From VGBV01 sp963813725 (GTDB taxonomy: Bacteria > Actinomycetota > Thermoleophilia > Solirubrobacterales > 70-9), in assembly GCA_963813725.1 (NCBI GenBank), contig CAWFAI010000007.1, forward strand, positions 118,618 to 182,617: 64,000 bases of DNA, in the 5' to 3' direction. Positions 37,067 to 45,265 of the stretch are shown one piece after another (the first letter of the stretch is position 1; each line of letters opens with the position of its first letter). A program made the position numbers and the translations under genes. Under the pieces are notes generated by a model, which saw nothing but the letters and a program-made list of their open reading frames with translations, did no database searches and was not told where the DNA came from.

Positions 37067-38248
37067 ATGGCGCCGGCGGCCGAACAGCGCGGAAGCGTCG
37101 CTGAGGCGGAGGCCGAGCAGCGCGGGCACGCGCCCGACCCGGCGCTCGAGGAGCGCGACCAGCAGCCGGAGTCCTTCGACCCCGGCCCCGAGCGCTACGA
37201 CAGCCGCCGAGCCAAGCGCACGGCGCGCCGGCGCGAGAAGGCGGAGCGGAAGCGCCGTGAGAAGGCCGGGCGCAGGCGCCGAAAACGTGCCGAGCTCGCG
37301 CGGGTCGACCCCGTCGAAGGCGCCGGCCCAGAGCGAGAGCAGGCCGAGAGCAAGCCCAGCCGCCGCGATGCCGAGGCCATCCGGCGTGAGGTCTGGCGCG
37401 CCACCGAGCAGGACCGCGAGCGGGTCAGGCGGGAACGGTTAGCCGAGCTGGAGCGCGCCGAGCAGCTGGAGGAGTACCGGCGGGCACGCCCAGGCGGGAG
37501 TCGCCGGGACTCAGAAGGGCGCGGCGCCGTCGAGGAGAAGCAGCTGGTGCAGCACCGCCTCGAACGCCGGTTCCGTCAAGAGCGCGAGCGGGCCGAAGTG
37601 CCACCGCAGCCGAGCCTGAAGCGGCCGACGGCGAAGGTGGGGCTCGCGCTGGTCGCGGTGATGGCGGTCGCCGCGGGGGTGGGCTATCTGCTCGGGCTGC
37701 CACTGCCGCTGATCGACGACGCGGACACGGACGCCTCGGCGGCGGGTGCTCCCATCGTGGCGACCCTGGGTCCCGGCACCCCCAAGGGCCTGACCAAGGG
37801 GCCCTACCACCCCGTCGTCGTTGCCAATCCCGACTACGCCGAGGCCGCGGCCAGGTTCGGGGCCAGCCGGGGCGGCCGCAGGCACGAGGGACAGGACGTC
37901 TTCGCCTTGCCGGGGACGCCCCTGGTCGCCGTCCGCGATGGGGTCGTGCTCGACGGCGGCGGCGGCAAGAGCTTCTACTCCTACGGAGGTGGCAACACCT
38001 TCGTCATGTACAGCCCGCTGGACGGCCGCAGCTACATCTACCTCCACATGAAGAAGCCGGCCGTGGTCAGGGCGGGCGAGGAGGTTAAGGCGGGGCAGCT
38101 GGTCGGCTACGTCGGCTGCACCGGCTCCTGCGACGGCCCCCATCTGCACTTCGAGGTCCGCCAGGGCCGCGCCGTCTACGGCCCGCAGAAGAAAGCGATC
38201 GACCCTCTGCCACTGCTGGAGCGATGGCCGCTCCGTCCCGTCCCATGA
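37067..38248 (+). CDS. Membrane-anchored M23 (LytM) peptidase family protein
   Basis: 393 residues. Residues 40-185 are very rich in Arg/Lys/Glu and predicted as helical/coiled coil (cytoplasmic side). Residues 191-213 form a membrane helix. The outer part is an M23 endopeptidase domain with metal ligands His273 and Asp277 (HEGQDVFA), His327 (YLHMKK) and the HLHFEVR motif (His359/His361). All the key residues are present, so it could cut peptidoglycan cross-bridges. The long charged cytoplasmic head is unusual. Stop overlaps the next start (ATGA). Confidence 0.9.
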   Translation: MAPAAEQRGSVAEAEAEQRGHAPDPALEERDQQPESFDPGPERYDSRRAKRTARRREKAERKRREKAGRRRRKRAELARVDPVEGAGPEREQAESKPSRRDAEAIRREVWRATEQDRERVRRERLAELERAEQLEEYRRARPGGSRRDSEGRGAVEEKQLVQHRLERRFRQERERAEVPPQPSLKRPTAKVGLALVAVMAVAAGVGYLLGLPLPLIDDADTDASAAGAPIVATLGPGTPKGLTKGPYHPVVVANPDYAEAAARFGASRGGRRHEGQDVFALPGTPLVAVRDGVVLDGGGGKSFYSYGGGNTFVMYSPLDGRSYIYLHMKKPAVVRAGEEVKAGQLVGYVGCTGSCDGPHLHFEVRQGRAVYGPQKKAIDPLPLLERWPLRPVP

Positions 38249-39030
38249 GCAAGGTCAGCTACGAGCGGGTCGGCGCGGCGGCGGTGCTGACGATCACACG
38301 CCCCGAGCGCCGCAACGCAATCGACCCCGAGACCGCGACCCTGCTGCACGACGGCTACACGAGCTTCGTCGCCGACGAGGACGCCCGGGTGCTGGTGATC
38401 ACAGGCGACGAGCAGGCCTTCTGCGCGGGCGCGGACCTGAAGTCGATGGCCCAGGCCGGCACCGACCCCGAGGTCGCGAAGCAGTGGGTCGAGGCCTTCC
38501 CGGACGGCCCCCTGGGCTTCACCCGCCTCACCTCGCCGAAGCCCACCATCGCCGCGATCTCGGGATACGCGCTGGCAGGCGGCCTCGAGCTGGCGCTGTG
38601 GTGCGACCTGCGCGTCGGCACCGAGACCGCCAGGCTCGGCTTTCCCGAGCGCCGCTGGGGCGTTCCCCTGATCGACGGCGGCACCCAGCGCCTGCCCCGC
38701 ATCGTCGGACTTGGCCGCGGGCTGGACCTGATCCTGAGCGGCCGCATCGTCGAGGCCGGCGAGGCCCACCAGATGGGCCTGCTGACCGAGGTGGTGGCTC
38801 CGGGCAAGCATCTGGAGCGGGCCCTGGAGATGGCCGAGGGCCTGGCCTCCTTCCCCCAGGAGACAATGCTCGCCGACCGCCGCGCCGCGATCGAGGGATT
38901 CGGCCTCCCGCTGGAGGACGCGCTCGCCCTGGAGGCAGAGATCGGCGGCGAGGTCGCAGGCACCGGGGTCGCCGGCGCCGCCCGCTTCGCCGAGGGCGAG
39001 GGCCGCGGCGGAGCCGGCGCCGGCCTCTGA
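38245..39030 (+). CDS. Enoyl-CoA hydratase/isomerase family protein
   Basis: A 261-residue crotonase. Motifs: TITRPERRNAIDPETA, oxyanion segment DEQAFCAGADLKSMA, second loop ISGYALAGGLELALWCDLRVG, and FPERRWGVPLIDGGTQRLPRIVG. The usual first catalytic Glu is present (FPERR); the second position reads LDLIL, i.e. Asp. The substrate is not predictable. ATG 38245 overlaps the M23 stop by four bases and is preferred over 38224. Confidence 0.9.
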   Translation: MSKVSYERVGAAAVLTITRPERRNAIDPETATLLHDGYTSFVADEDARVLVITGDEQAFCAGADLKSMAQAGTDPEVAKQWVEAFPDGPLGFTRLTSPKPTIAAISGYALAGGLELALWCDLRVGTETARLGFPERRWGVPLIDGGTQRLPRIVGLGRGLDLILSGRIVEAGEAHQMGLLTEVVAPGKHLERALEMAEGLASFPQETMLADRRAAIEGFGLPLEDALALEAEIGGEVAGTGVAGAARFAEGEGRGGAGAGL

Positions 39031-39069
39031 CCGCCGGCGCAGCGAGGCCGCCCCGCCCAAGCGCGCGGA

Positions 39070-40017
39070 CTAGATGCGGAACGAGGGGAGCAGGCGCTTC
39101 TCGGTCTCGCCCGAGACCTCGGCGGTCACCTCGACGTGGCCCTCCAACGGGGTGCCTCGGATCTTGGTGGCGAGGAGGTCGTCGACCTGGAAGATGCCGG
39201 CGGAGTTGTTCATCTCGATCTCGATCTTGACCGGGCGGTCTTCGCCGGCTTCGATGCGGACCTCGTCGATGGCCGCGGCCGAGAGGGCGTGGATGCCGAA
39301 TTGGCCGCCCTCGATCGGCAGCCGGGATCGGCCCTGGGCCATGTCGAGCGCGTCGGCGACGCGGACCACCCCGCCCTCGAGCGTGTAGGGCTCGCCGCGG
39401 CGGCGGTGGCCGATCACCGCGTGCAGCATTTCGGACAGCACCACCGTGCGCTGGGGCTCGTCGTAGACGTCGGCGAGCAGCAGGTCGATGCGGTCCGCGA
39501 CCAGGAACAGGCTGTAGGCCTCGTGGTCGGCCCGGTGGATCGACATGCCGGCGTCGTGCAGCAGGGCACCTCCGGCGACCACGACCTCGGCGTCGCGCTG
39601 CTTCATCGCGTGGTCGGTGACCATCGCGGGCTCGATCCCCGCCTTGCCCAGCAGCCGCAGCAGGCGCAGGGCGATGTTGAGCACCACCTGCACGTGGACC
39701 CAGGAGTGGTCGGACATGCCGAGCCGGGTCGAGTTGAGCTGGGCCATGTACCACCACGCGCGCACTCGCTCGTCGGCGTTGACGGCCTCCAGGAACCTCT
39801 CGAGCCTGCGGTTGCCGCGCGTGGGCGCGTGCACGTTGGCCTCGGCGACGGCCTCGGCCGGGGTGCGCCTGCGGGCGTCGGGGCCCTGAGGCGGTGCGGC
39901 GGCGACCTCGGTATCAGGCAGGGCGGTCCCGGCGCTGTCCCCCTTGCCGTCGGCCGCCGGTTTCCCGGATCGCGCCCGATCCTTCTTCGCTTCCTGTTTC
40001 CGGGCTTTCTTCGCCAT
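39070..40017 (-). CDS. HD-domain protein (predicted phosphohydrolase)
   Basis: 315 residues from ATG 40017. A basic Lys/Arg-rich head (AKKARKQEAKKDRARSG) and a linker (about residues 1-60) precede a helical HD domain: DHSWVHVQVVLNIALRLLRLL, then VAGGALLHDAGMSIHRADHE with the His-Asp pair, then EMLHAVIGHRRRGEPYTLEGGVVRVADALDMAQGR. The C-terminus is a small beta-rich region ending LLPSFRI. Similar archaeal and actinobacterial proteins are of unknown substrate. A longer frame begins at 40125 but lacks support. Confidence 0.85.
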   Translation of the reverse strand: MAKKARKQEAKKDRARSGKPAADGKGDSAGTALPDTEVAAAPPQGPDARRRTPAEAVAEANVHAPTRGNRRLERFLEAVNADERVRAWWYMAQLNSTRLGMSDHSWVHVQVVLNIALRLLRLLGKAGIEPAMVTDHAMKQRDAEVVVAGGALLHDAGMSIHRADHEAYSLFLVADRIDLLLADVYDEPQRTVVLSEMLHAVIGHRRRGEPYTLEGGVVRVADALDMAQGRSRLPIEGGQFGIHALSAAAIDEVRIEAGEDRPVKIEIEMNNSAGIFQVDDLLATKIRGTPLEGHVEVTAEVSGETEKRLLPSFRI

Positions 40018-40136
40018 CGGTGTGATCTTGGCAGGGCCGCCCGCCGGCGGCGGTGAAAGTCCCGTTTCGGCGCTATTTGCACGCTTTCCGACCGGCGGTG
40101 CGGCTACTTTGCGGGCGCTGGGCACTTGGGTTTCCG

Positions 40137-40316
40137 ATGACTCGCTGTCCTAACACCGGGCTCGCAGTACCTGAATGCTCCTGCCGAGCATGCCTGCAGG
40201 CACAGCTGGAGCGTCACATGCCGTCGTTGCAGGTGCCGCGCACCGCGGCCGACACGGTCAAGCCGGGCGGCCGCGAGGTCACGCCTCGGTCGGCGCGGCC
40301 GCGCCGGGCCGCCTGA
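40137..40316 (+). CDS. Small Cys-rich protein (putative zinc knuckle)
   Basis: From ATG 40137 a 59-codon frame reads MTRCPNTGLAVPECSCRACL, then QAQLERHMPSLQVPRTA and a basic tail ending RPRRAA. The cysteines form C-x9-C-x-C-x2-C, with a His nine residues on, plausible for metal binding. The gene overlaps the 3' end of the convergent EamA gene by 38 bases. No recognised family; codon use is normal for the window. It might be a chance frame, but four cysteines in 16 residues is unusual. Confidence 0.45.
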   Translation: MTRCPNTGLAVPECSCRACLQAQLERHMPSLQVPRTAADTVKPGGREVTPRSARPRRAA

Positions 40317-41151
40317 GCACGCCCGCGCTCGCCATCACCACCAGCGCGATCCCGGCCACCTCGGCCGCGTTCAGTCCCTGATCGATCGCGATCAGACCGG
40401 CGAGGGCGGCGACGGCGGGCTCGAGGCTCATCAACACGCCGAACACGCCCACGGGAATGGTCCGCAGCGCCTCCAGCTCGAACGAGTACGGGATCACCGA
40501 GCTCAGCAGCGCCACGGCCGCCCCGACCGCGATCACGTGCGGTTCGAGCAGGGCCTCGCCGCCGACGGCGACCCCGGGAGCGAGCATCAGTGCCGTCCCC
40601 ACCGTCATCGCGATCGCCAGGCCCTGCCCGCCGCTGAACGCCTGCCCCACCCTGGCGCTGATCAGTATGTAGGCGCCCCAGCACCCGCCGGCCGCGAGCG
40701 CCAGCGCGATTCCGAGCGCGTCATCCGAGCCGCCGGGCCCGGCGAGCAGCAGGATGCCGGTGGCGGCGAGGGCGACCCACAGCAGGTCGAGTCGGGTCCG
40801 CGACGCCACCAGCGCCACCGCCAGCGGGCCGACGAACTCGAACGTCACCGCGGGCCCAAGCGGAATCCGGTCGAGCGACGAGTAGAAGAAGAAGTTCATC
40901 GCCGCCAGGGCGATGCCGAAGAGGACAGCGAGCTTCCACGCCTCGCGGTCGTGCTTCACCCGCCACGGCCGCCAGATCGCGAGCAGCAGCAGCGCGGCGA
41001 ACAGCAGCCGGTAGAAGACCGTCCCCGCGGGGCCGGCCTCCTCGAACAACGTCGTCGCCAGCGCCGAGCCGAACTGGACAGAGACGATCGAGACGAAGAC
41101 GAGGAGCGGGGCGATCCCCGCCGTCCGCCGCTGTTCGCCCTCCGGGTTAAT
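40279..41151 (-). CDS. EamA/DMT-family transporter
   Basis: About 290 residues with ten membrane helices and two EamA repeats (RhtA-like). Readable: VFVSIVSVQFGSALATTLFEEAGPAGTVFYRLLFAAL, FFFYSSLDRIPLGPAVTFEFVGPLAVAL, GCWGAYILISARVG, and LEALRTIPVGVFGVLMSLEPAVAALAGLI. No ATG, GTG or TTG precedes the first helix. The frame begins at an ATT (41151) overlapping the yjbQ stop GATTAA; TTG 41049 would lose helix 1. Likely exports amino acids or metabolites. Confidence 0.85.
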   Translation of the reverse strand: MNPEGEQRRTAGIAPLLVFVSIVSVQFGSALATTLFEEAGPAGTVFYRLLFAALLLLAIWRPWRVKHDREAWKLAVLFGIALAAMNFFFYSSLDRIPLGPAVTFEFVGPLAVALVASRTRLDLLWVALAATGILLLAGPGGSDDALGIALALAAGGCWGAYILISARVGQAFSGGQGLAIAMTVGTALMLAPGVAVGGEALLEPHVIAVGAAVALLSSVIPYSFELEALRTIPVGVFGVLMSLEPAVAALAGLIAIDQGLNAAEVAGIALVVMASAGVLRRPGAAAPTEA

Positions 41152-41608
41152 CCCCGAGCACCTTGATCACCAGCCGCTTCGGCCGGCGGCCGTCGAACTC
41201 CGTGTAGAAGACGGCCTGCCACGGCCCCAGGTCCAGGCGCCCGTCGGTGATCGGCAACACCACCTGCTGGTGGGTCAGCAGGTTCTTCAGGTGCGCGTCC
41301 CCGTTGTCCTCGCCGCCCCGGTGGTGGCGGTAGTCGCCGCCCTCGGGCAGCAGTTCGCGGGCGACGTCGTTCGCCGGGTCCCTCCAGCTCGGGGGAGCCA
41401 GCTTGTCCAGCCACTCCATCGTGTCCATGTGGATGCCGGGCTCGTCGTCGTTGACCCAGACCCCGGCGGTGATGTGCATAGCCGAGACCAGGACCATGCC
41501 CTCGGCGACGCCGGACTCGTCCACGGCGCGCTGCACGTCCTCGGTGATGCGCACGAACTCGCGGCGCTCCTGGGTCTCGAAGGTCATGTAGTCGGTGTGG
41601 GATTTCAC
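41147..41608 (-). CDS. yjbQ: YjbQ/UPF0047 family protein
   Basis: 153 residues from GTG 41608 (GAGGAGGGCAG before it). Family features: SAMHITAGVWVNDDEPGIHMDTMEWLDKLAP, GEDNGDAHLKNLLTHQQVVLPITDGRLDLGPWQAVFYTEFDG and KRLVIKVLGD. The histidines and Glu of the presumed active cleft are present. Members have weak thiamine-phosphate synthase activity, but the true role is unknown. Overlaps the downstream EamA gene. Confidence 0.92.
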   Translation of the reverse strand: MKSHTDYMTFETQERREFVRITEDVQRAVDESGVAEGMVLVSAMHITAGVWVNDDEPGIHMDTMEWLDKLAPPSWRDPANDVARELLPEGGDYRHHRGGEDNGDAHLKNLLTHQQVVLPITDGRLDLGPWQAVFYTEFDGRRPKRLVIKVLGD

Positions 41609-41671
41609 GCTGCCCTCCTCTCGAAACGGCCCCGAAAGCGCGGGGCCGGCGTTTGATGAAACGATTGTCGG

Positions 41672-42397
41672 ATGGCGGGCCTGCTCTCGCTCGAGCGCCA
41701 GGAAGACGTCGCCGTGGTGACGCTGCAGCGGCCCGAGAAGCGCAACGCCCTCTCGATCGACCTGCGGGTGGAGCTTACGGACGCCTTCTCCGCGCTCGGC
41801 GACGATGAGGATGTGGGCAGCGTGATGCTGACCGGCGCCGGGCCCGCCTTCTGCTCGGGTATGGACGTGACCCAGTTCGGCGGTGACCGCGCTCACCGCG
41901 AACGGCTCGTCGAGACCAGCATCTCCTGCTTCCGTGCGATCGCCGGCTGTCAGAAGCCCGTCGTGGCGGCGGTCAACGGGCCGGCGCTGGCCGGCGGCTT
42001 CGCGATCGCCCTGTTGTGCGACCTCCGACTCGCCTCAGAGGAAGCCACCTTCGGCTTTCCCGAGCTGCCTCGTGGAATCCCGCCCAGCTACGCAGCGGCC
42101 CGCGCCGCGCTTCCGGCGGCCGTGGCCGCCGAGCTGACGCTGACCGGCCGCACGCTGGACGCCTTCACCGCCCTGAAGATGGGTGTGGTCGGCGCCGTCC
42201 ACCCAACCGGGGAGCTGATCCCGCGCTCGCTCGAGCTCGCGGGCCGGATCGCGGCGGGGCCCCGCGGCGCACTGGCGGCGACCAAGCGCCGCATCCTGCT
42301 GGACCGCCAGCGCAGCTTCGGCCACCTCTTCGAGGAGGAGGAGAGGGCGCTGCGCGAGGCCCTGCTGGACGAGCCGGACGACGACCCCGCTGCCTAG
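41672..42397 (+). CDS. Enoyl-CoA hydratase/isomerase family protein
   Basis: A 241-residue crotonase: VTLQRPEKRNALSIDL, oxyanion segment GAGPAFCSGMDVTQF, second loop VNGPALAGGFAIALLCDLRLASEEA, FPELPRGIPPSYAAARAALP and AELTLTGRTLDAFTALKMG. Both usual catalytic Glu positions are occupied (PEL; AEL), so hydration of an enoyl-CoA is plausible. It is the third crotonase in the window and stands alone, convergent with the Rpf-like gene. Confidence 0.9.
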   Translation: MAGLLSLERQEDVAVVTLQRPEKRNALSIDLRVELTDAFSALGDDEDVGSVMLTGAGPAFCSGMDVTQFGGDRAHRERLVETSISCFRAIAGCQKPVVAAVNGPALAGGFAIALLCDLRLASEEATFGFPELPRGIPPSYAAARAALPAAVAAELTLTGRTLDAFTALKMGVVGAVHPTGELIPRSLELAGRIAAGPRGALAATKRRILLDRQRSFGHLFEEEERALREALLDEPDDDPAA

Positions 42398-42852
42398 CCG
42401 CAGCTCGGCCAGGAGCTCGAGCCGCTGCGCTTGATCAGCATCGCGGCGCGACGGTCCTGCTCGAGCTCGGACGCGCGCGCCGGGTCGCCGGTGCCGCCCA
42501 CCGAGGCCCAGGTGCCGCGGTGGAACTGGTACTTGCCTCGGTAGAGGCCCCCGCCGCCGATCGCGCGCGGATCGCCGTGGGACTCGCACTCGGCGACCCG
42601 GTCCAAGGTCTTCCTGGGCACGCCCAGGACGAACGGCGCATTCATCGCCTCCTCGATCCTCTGCCGCTGGGCGGCGTGTAGCTCTATGACCGGGGCCGCG
42701 ACCGCCTTACCGGGACGGTTCAGCTCGCCGACGGAGAGCACCGGGGGGACGCCGAACATGGTCCCGCCCGCCGCCAGGAACAGCGCCGACCCGAGCGTCG
42801 CGAGAAGCGCAGGCAGCAGCCGGCGACGCCGGGAGCGGGCAGCGGTGGCCAT
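42394..42852 (-). CDS. Rpf-like (resuscitation-promoting factor) transglycosylase
   Basis: Secreted or membrane-anchored lysozyme-like enzyme, 152 residues from ATG 42852 (GGAGG nine bases before). An Arg-rich head and a membrane helix (LLPALLATLGSALFLAAGG) precede a linker. The Rpf fold follows, with the catalytic Glu in RVAECESHGDPRAIGGGGLYRGKYQFHRGTWASVGGTGDPA and the end SWPSCG. It cleaves peptidoglycan glycan strands and in actinobacteria helps exit from dormancy. The longer start (42912) adds 20 residues. Confidence 0.88.
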   Translation of the reverse strand: MATAARSRRRRLLPALLATLGSALFLAAGGTMFGVPPVLSVGELNRPGKAVAAPVIELHAAQRQRIEEAMNAPFVLGVPRKTLDRVAECESHGDPRAIGGGGLYRGKYQFHRGTWASVGGTGDPARASELEQDRRAAMLIKRSGSSSWPSCG

Positions 42853-42972
42853 CGCAGGCGCCTCCGCCCCGCGCTGCCCCCATTCGCTCCCCTCGAAAGG
42901 CTCGCGTGCCACGGGCAGGCACCATAGCCAGCCTCACTGGTCGCGGAGCCGGTTCGTCAGACTGCGCCGGCG

Positions 42973-43725
42973 ATGGCCAGAATCGACCTGATCCGCCGAT
43001 CGTTTCCCGACGAGCCCGAGCTGGGCACGGCAGTCTCGCGCGCGATCCTGGCGCGGGTCGCCGCCGGCGAGCTGCCCCCGACGGCCAGGGTCCACCGCCC
43101 CGGGCGCGAGCTGGCCTTCGGGCGCCGGGATGTGGCCGCCGCCGGCTACGAGCGCGCCGTCGAGGCGGCCGCGGCGGCGGGGTTCCCGCCGGTCGAGCGC
43201 CTGGCCGGGGGACGCGCGGCCGTCTTCCATGAGGGCACGATCGCCTTCACGCGCGCCTACCCGGACCCACACCCGCCCCGCCGCACCTACGAGCGCTTCG
43301 AGGAGGTCGCGGCGCTGGTGGCCGGGACGCTCCAGGACCTCGGCATCGACGCCCGCGTCGGCGAGGTGCCGGGCGAGTACTGCCCGGGCGCCTACAGCGT
43401 CAGCGCCGCCGGCGAGACCAAGCTCGCGGGAATCGGCCAGCGCATGATCAGGGGCGGAGCCCACGTCGGGGTCGTCATCGTCGTCAGCGGCGAGGACCTG
43501 GTCCGCGACGCGCTGGTGCCCGTCTATGAGGCGCTCGAGCTCGACTGGGACCCGGACACCACCGGCAGCGTCGCGGCCGCGCTCGGCCGCGAAGTCTCGC
43601 TGGACGAGGTGACCGAGGCGCTGGTCGCCCGGCTGGGCAGCGACAACGTCCTCACCGAGGCCGAGCTGGACGAGGAGACCCTGGCGCTTGCGCGGCGCCT
43701 GCTGCAGGGCGACGCCCGTGCGTGA
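42973..43725 (+). CDS. Lipoate-protein ligase A-like (BPL/LPL fold) protein
   Basis: 250 residues with the biotin/lipoate ligase catalytic fold. Visible: RVHRPGRELAFGRRDV, RLAGGRAAVFHEGTIAF (the RRxxGGGxVxHD-like segment), GEYCPGAYSVSAAG-x-TKLAGIGQRMIRGGAHVG with the catalytic-type Lys. The C-terminal helices resemble a small accessory domain (AALGREVSLDEVTEALVARLG). It could be a lipoyl/octanoyl transferase or ligase; the GCVH/E2 partner is not in view. Confidence 0.85.
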   Translation: MARIDLIRRSFPDEPELGTAVSRAILARVAAGELPPTARVHRPGRELAFGRRDVAAAGYERAVEAAAAAGFPPVERLAGGRAAVFHEGTIAFTRAYPDPHPPRRTYERFEEVAALVAGTLQDLGIDARVGEVPGEYCPGAYSVSAAGETKLAGIGQRMIRGGAHVGVVIVVSGEDLVRDALVPVYEALELDWDPDTTGSVAAALGREVSLDEVTEALVARLGSDNVLTEAELDEETLALARRLLQGDARA

Positions 43726-43778
43726 GCGCCCGCGCCTCTGCGAAGTTTGGAGCGGCGCCGGAGGGGTAGGCCCGTGGC

Positions 43779-43910
43779 ATGTCGCTACCCCTCCTACTGA
43801 TCGTGATCGGGATCATCCTCGCGCTGCTGGTGCACTACGCGCTCGGCATCGCCGTGATCCTGGTCGGCCTCGTGCTGCTGATCTGGCCGAGGCTTCGCAC
43901 GGCCGCCTGA
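43779..43910 (+). CDS. 43-residue two-helix membrane protein
   Basis: ATG 43779 begins MSLPLLLIVIGIILALLVHY, then ALGIAVILVGLVLLIWPRLR and ends TAA-stop. The two hydrophobic stretches separated by HYALG form a hairpin. Such tiny hydrophobic proteins are common in actinobacteria and of unknown function. It follows the lipoate-ligase-like gene by 53 bases. Confidence 0.6.
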   Translation: MSLPLLLIVIGIILALLVHYALGIAVILVGLVLLIWPRLRTAA

Positions 43911-43967
43911 CCGCCGCCAAGGACGCCAGCAAGGCCCGGCGGACGGCCGGGCTGAGAGACTGACGGC

Positions 43968-44574
43968 GTGAAGCTGCTCGCCTTCAGCGACCTGCACCGC
44001 GACCTCGACGCCGCCGGGTCCTTGGTGGAGCGCTCGGACGAGGCCGACCTGGTCATCGCCGCGGGCGACTTCGCCTCGGTCCACGAGGGCCTGGAGGAGA
44101 CGATCGACGCGCTCCGGCCGATCGAGACGCCGACGGTGCTGGTCCCCGGCAACAACGAAACCGAGGAATCGCTGCGCGCGGCCTGCGCGGATTGGGAGGG
44201 GGCCGTGGTCCTGCACGGCGAGTCCGAGCAGGTCGCGGGGATCGACGCGTTCGGCCTGGGCGCCGGCGTGCCGGTCACGCCATGGGACTGGAGCTTCGAC
44301 CTCAGCGAGGAGGAGGCGGCCGAGAAGCTCGAGGAATGCCCGGATGGGCTCGACCTGCTCGTCCTGCACTCCCCTCCCCTCGGCCACTGCGACACCAGCG
44401 GGCAGGGCGAGCACCTCGGGAGCCGTTCGCTCCTGGAGGCGATCGAGCGGAAGCGGCCCAAGGTCGCGGTCTGCGGCCACATCCACGAGTCGTGGGGCGC
44501 GCGGAGCACGATCGGCGAGGTGCTCGGTGTTCAACCTGGGGCCGCAGGGCCGGATGATCGAGCTTTCCGGTTAG
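43968..44574 (+). CDS. Metallophosphoesterase (one frameshift near the 3' end)
   Basis: Calcineurin-like phosphoesterase of about 200 residues. Metal-binding motifs are in order: AFSDLHRDLDAAG (D-x-H), IAAGDFASVHEG (GD), VPGNNETEES (GNNE, where others have GNHD/E), VLHSPPLGHCDT, and VCGHIHES (GHxH). A frame change near 44525 leads to the end FNLGPQGRMIELSG at 44574, which is the expected family end. GTG 43968 start. It could act on a phosphodiester or nucleotide. Confidence 0.88.
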
Positions 44575-44584
44575 GGTTCCGCCG

Positions 44585-45265
44585 ATGGCGGAGCCCAGAG
44601 ACAGCGGCGAGCGGGACGAGTGGCGCGTCGAGGTCACCCTCGACGCCGACGAGGAAGGGCATTCGCTGGGCGAGCGGCTGCGCGTCCTCGACGTCGACGA
44701 CGAGGCCCGCAAGCGGCTGGGCGGGGCGGTGATCGTGACCCGCGACGGCCCGAAGCTGTTCCTCTACGCCTGGCATGAGGAGAGCGCGCGCGAGGCCGAG
44801 CGGGTGCTGCGGGAGCTGATGGAAGAAGACGAGCTTGCGGGCCAGGTGCAGCTGATGCGCTGGCACCCCGTCGCCGAGCAGTGGCGCCCCGGCGACGAGC
44901 CGCTGCCCGAGAGCGAGTCCGAGCTCGCCGCCGAGGAGGCGACTCGAGAGAGCGTCGGCCAGGCCGAGGGCGAGGCCGGCGACTACCCCTGGGAGGTCGT
45001 GATCGACCTCCCACACGTGCGCGACACGCTGAAGGAGGCCGACCGGCTGGAGAGCGAGGGGCACCCCGTCAAGCGGCGCTTCAAGTACCTGCTTGTCGGG
45101 GCGCCCACCGAGGAGGCCGCGATCGAGCTTGGCAAGACCTTCGAGGGCAAGGTGCCCGACGGCAGCCACGTGGGCGTGCGCGCCAACCCGCAGGACCGCC
45201 CCTCGATCGGCTTCGTCTGGCTGGGCAGCCTCAAGCCCGGCGTCATGCGCGACCTCGGGATCTGA
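44585..45265 (+). CDS. Soluble protein with two similar halves, unknown function
   Basis: 226 residues, acidic, no membrane segment. The N-half (about 12-78: WRVEVTLDADEEGHSLGERL, KLFLYAWHEESAREAERVLRELM) and the C-half (about 135-205: WEVVIDLPHVRDTLKEADRL, KYLLVGAPTEEAAIELGKTF) share the pattern W-(R/E)-V-x-(V/I)-(T/D)-L, a helix, a central strand and an E-E-A-x-E helix. I infer a tandem repeat of one alpha/beta domain joined by an acidic linker. No family recognised. The stop shares a base with the TMEM175-like gene (TGATG). Confidence 0.75.
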   Translation: MAEPRDSGERDEWRVEVTLDADEEGHSLGERLRVLDVDDEARKRLGGAVIVTRDGPKLFLYAWHEESAREAERVLRELMEEDELAGQVQLMRWHPVAEQWRPGDEPLPESESELAAEEATRESVGQAEGEAGDYPWEVVIDLPHVRDTLKEADRLESEGHPVKRRFKYLLVGAPTEEAAIELGKTFEGKVPDGSHVGVRANPQDRPSIGFVWLGSLKPGVMRDLGI

